Origin: Apostichopus japonicus
Taxonomy: Eukaryota > Echinodermata > Holothuroidea > Aspidochirotida > Stichopodidae
NCBI RefSeq assembly: GCF_037975245.1
Contig: NC_092562.1
Span: 6,797,501-6,861,500, forward strand
Length of the DNA: 64,000 bases
Direction: 5' to 3'
Shown here: positions 61,501 through 64,000 of the stretch, in pieces
Numbering within the stretch: the first letter of the stretch is position 1
How the letters are laid out: each line of letters begins with the position of its first letter
The notes under the pieces: model-generated
Databases searched by the model: none
Told to the model about the DNA's origin: nothing
What the model saw: the letters and a program-made list of their open reading frames with translations, nothing else
Translations under genes and position numbers: made by a program

Positions 61501-62991
61501 TTATCCATCACAGATGAGTACAATTAGTGGCGTACTTTATCCATCACAGATGAGTACAATTAGTGTCGTACTTTATCCATCACAGATGAGTATAATTAGT
61601 GGCGTACTTTATCCATCACAGATGAGTACAATTAGTGGCGTACTTTATCCATCACAGATGAGTATAATTAGTGGCGTACTTTATCCATCACAGATGAGTA
61701 CAATTATTGGCGTACTTTATCCATCACAGATGAGTACAATTAAGGACGTACTTTATCCATCACAGATGAGTATAATTAGTGGCGTACTTTATGCATCACA
61801 GATGAGTATAATTAGTGGCGTACTTTACTTTTCACTTCAGTTGCATTGATTGAAATGAAAGGTGATCATTACTTTATGGAATTTTATCTCGAACAAATTT
61901 GAAAAAGTTGTGTTTTCATTTCTCTCTCAGACGCGACTGGGTGAAGGAGCAGCTGGAGAAACCAATCCAAGAAGACAAGCAGTTTATGTTCATCAAAGAT
62001 ACAGCCATGGGTGTTGACGGGTACTACGACAAACTCCCAAACGTTCGTACCTTTCTTCCAAAACTCATATGTACCTCAGTCTATGTCAAATAATACTAAA
62101 TTGCAAGTTTATCATTTTCTCTCATTGCACATTCTCAAACCTATTCATGCCACACTTTTAAAATTCATGCACAGGTGAACAATTGTAACTTTATAGTACT
62201 GGTCACTCGTGTTTACAAATATATTGCAGAAGATATCGACAATGGTTAAGAGTTAATTATGACTTCAGTGATGAGGTAAAGCATTGTACTCTTGTTAGAA
62301 ACTTTCTATATGAGAGAGTGAGAAAGAGAACGGGAGAAAGAGAGGTGGGGTTGTACCCTCCCCACCTTTCAAATCTTATGCACCCCATTGGAGTTACGAG
62401 TTGTCCATATAATGTAATGTGTTATAACAATGATATTAATAACATATTTGTTTCTAGATTGAAGCCAAACACACCTTTATCATCCGAAACCCTCACCGAG
62501 TGGTGTTTTCGGCTCGGCGGTTACTGATGCATCTATATGAACACAAAGGAGACCCGGATGACTTCAACTTGAGCGGCGACCATCCGTTCATGGCCTGGGA
62601 GAAGTTATCACCAGACCCGCTCTTCAAACTCTGGAACTACGTCCGTGAAAATATCGATCCAAATCCCATAGTGATCGATGCAGATGACCTTCAAAATTAT
62701 CCAGAAGAAACCCTGAGAAAATATTGTGAAGCGGTCGGGATTCCCTTTAAGAAGAAGTACACTAACTGGCCAAAGAGTGACGAATCTTTAAAATACTTCC
62801 ACGGGGCACTGGAGCAGATGGTATGGGGTAAGAATGAGGGCGTCTACGATGCGGCCTTCTTATCGTCCTGTATCTTACCACTAACGAAACCACTGCCGGA
62901 TAAAGTACCAGAGAAGTGTGAGGGCTACGCAGCAGAGTTCCGTGAGGGATACAAGATAATGTACGAAACGAGGCTAAAACCCACTGAATGA
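58574..62991 (+). CDS. P-loop sulfotransferase-like protein, paralog C, three exons
   Basis: Exons 58574-58866, 61931-62042 and 62458-62991 (phases 2 and 0) give 939 nt, 312 aa. The ATG has A at -3 and G at +4. PRSLSTSFEK (residues 20-29) is the phosphosulfate-loop-like motif; IIRNPHRVVFSARR (Arg145, Ser153) is the 3'-phosphate-type motif and, with its Asn-Pro, the closest of the three to the classical form. The last 160 residues or so are identical to paralog B because of a near-identical DNA tract (62512-63080). The donor of exon 2 is GTTCGT, a weak form compared with GTAAGT (A) and GTAAAG (B); it is supported by conserved exon length and phase. Intron 1 is filled with two minisatellites. 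Function by analogy: sulfotransferase-fold protein with unknown acceptor. Confidence 0.92.
59135..59570 (+). repeat. 21-bp minisatellite in gene C intron 1
   Basis: About 20 units of GGTTATCTGGAGAGGGGATA plus G, with length variants near 59310-59340. Because 21 is a multiple of three, it produces a spurious 90-codon frame. Confidence 0.93.
59571..60679. other. Gene C intron 1, between the two minisatellites
   Basis: AT-rich sequence; CATGGATC(C/A)TTGCA(G/A)CATCTT occurs twice (about 59612 and 59710). No gene is supported. Confidence 0.5.
60680..61835 (+). repeat. 36-bp minisatellite in gene C intron 1
   Basis: About 32 units containing GTGGCGTACTTTATCCATCA and then CAGATGAGTA(C/T)AATTA. TACAATT and TATAATT units largely alternate. 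The variants GTGTCG, ATTGGCG and AAGGACG occur as an ordered set twice (61090/61234/61270 and about 61558/61702/61738), 468 bp or 13 units apart, showing a block duplication. The 375-codon frame of a 12-residue repeat is a consequence of the unit length and is not backed by splice context. Confidence 0.96.
62043..62457. other. Gene C intron 2
   Basis: Short AT-rich intron with a GA-rich patch near 62310-62345. Acceptor TTTCTAG at 62451-62457. Nothing else to report. Confidence 0.6.
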
Positions 62992-63080
62992 GGCGACCCT
63001 GTGACGAAAACAATAGCGAACTACGGACCAGAGATGCATCCTTGTCATCATGATCACAATATCGATGAAATATTAAACAA

Positions 63081-63420
63081 TTGTTTTACCCAATCACTTT
63101 GTTGTATATAATATACGCATAAAGCGTACTTAGTGAGATGTCGATTTAATTCGACATACACCGATTTCTTCAGCCAGAACCCAAGAATCTGAATTAGCCA
63201 ATGAGAACACCAGAAACTGTCATTTATCGGGAAAAGCGTCTGATGTCGATTTATCTTACACATATGAACTTTTTGTCCAATGACAGCACGAAAAACTGAC
63301 ATTTGCCAAATTAATTAAAACATACGTCGATTTTAGAACCTATGGCAACAATCTCGTCTAATTTCATATTATGTTAGTGTTTAATTCGTCCTTTGTTGAA
63401 AAATGTTGGATTGTGACAGG
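63081..63420. other. Downstream of gene C
   Basis: Sequence diverges from the corresponding region after gene B at 63081. No clear AATAAA was noted, so the gene C transcript end is unplaced. Confidence 0.5.
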
Positions 63421-63475
63421 GACAGGTGGCAGAGTGGCTCACCCTATCGACAAGATAGGTGGTTTGAAATCCTTC
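63421..63475 (+). mobile_element. Possible tRNA-derived SINE head
   Basis: TGGCAGAGTGG (A-box-like, near 63427) and GGTTTGAAATCC (B-box-like, 63461-63472) are spaced as in pol III internal promoters. No cloverleaf could be completed and the B box has lost the invariant TTCGA. A decayed fragment at best. Confidence 0.3.
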
Positions 63476-63794
63476 ATCAGAAGGTAATAATGTATGCATT
63501 TTCTTTCTTTCTATTTTCTTTGCTGCAATGATTTCCCCTAAGAAAAAAAATATTCACAGATATGCTTAAGTGCTCATAAATATATCATTCGTTGAATTGG
63601 ACTTCTTTTAGTAATGTAACGAATGTATTTTCACTGAAACAGACGACGAAAACTATCTCAAAGTTTATATATTAAGAGACATGCTGTTATTTCTGTATTC
63701 TGCATGGGCGACGGGAAAGAGTAACATTGAAAGGTAAAATACAGCTATTTACGTAAAGCAACAACTTATTCAAATAATTATCTTAAAGAATTAA

Positions 63795-64000
63795 ATATAC
63801 TACATATACTGGAGGGATACCGCGGTAGATAAAACAAACTATATATACTGGAGGGATACCGCGGTAGATAAAACAAACTATATATACTGGAGGGATACCG
63901 CGGTAGATAAAAAAAACTATATATACTGGAGAGATACCGCGGTAGATAAAACAAACTATATATACTGGAGGGATACCGCCGTAGATAAAAAAAAACTATA
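63795..64000 (+). repeat. 39-bp tandem repeat running off the window
   Basis: Units of ACTGGAGGGATACCGCGGTA plus GATAAAACAAACTATATAT, about five copies with single-base changes (GAGAGATA, CGCCGTAG). The array continues past the end of the window. Confidence 0.92.

Noticed and set aside
60722-61849. 375-codon plus-strand frame of a 12-residue repeat
   Set aside because: Same artefact from the 36-bp array in gene C intron 1; no coding exon structure surrounds it.

Overview
This is a eukaryotic, animal-type nuclear window: AT-rich, intron-rich and packed with tandem repeats and small mobile elements. I see no bacterial-style gene organisation. The best fit is a marine invertebrate deuterostome, most likely an echinoderm such as a sea cucumber. 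That placement is inferred from the style of the Cdc20 protein, from a tandem family of small P-loop sulfotransferase-like genes of the kind databases label branched-chain-aminotransferase-like, and from Penelope-like retroelements and tRNA-derived SINEs. No sequence search was possible.

Four protein-coding genes can be assembled exon by exon, all on the + strand. At 1970-12315 lies a complete nine-exon CDC20 (APC/C activator, 514 aa) with C-box, Mad2-interaction motif, WD40 propeller and C-terminal IR tail. At 24895-29351 (A), 50789-55735 (B) and 58574-62991 (C) lie three paralogous three-exon genes of 313, 315 and 312 aa. All three have identical intron phases (2, then 0), a 112-bp exon 2 and a 534-bp exon 3. 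B and C are nearly identical over most of exon 3 plus the start of the 3' UTR, but clearly diverged just upstream, which is the signature of gene conversion.

Between and inside these genes the DNA is mostly repeats. Five elements have 8-bp target duplications and hAT-like CAG(T/G)GGCG-type ends, one pair carrying a further nested element. Other elements are a mariner-like MITE, a MITE-like element at 56776, a decayed Penelope-like element with reverse transcriptase, GIY-YIG endonuclease and a hammerhead-like fold, a second diverged Penelope fragment, tRNA-derived SINEs, and a long dispersed repeat in three copies. Minisatellites have units of 21, 22, 33, 36, 39, 48, 55 and about 118 bp, several of them inside introns. 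The most unusual is the 48-bp array in CDC20 intron 5: every unit contains a copy of the exon 5/intron 5 junction, so the intron presents about 30 duplicate splice donors.

Smaller candidates are a possible terminal exon with a strong acceptor on the minus strand (33704-34006), a possible first exon of a type II membrane protein (56539-56757) and a decayed acidic/Cys-containing reading frame (39524-39918, minus). The remaining stretches are AT-rich non-coding DNA in which I see no supported gene.
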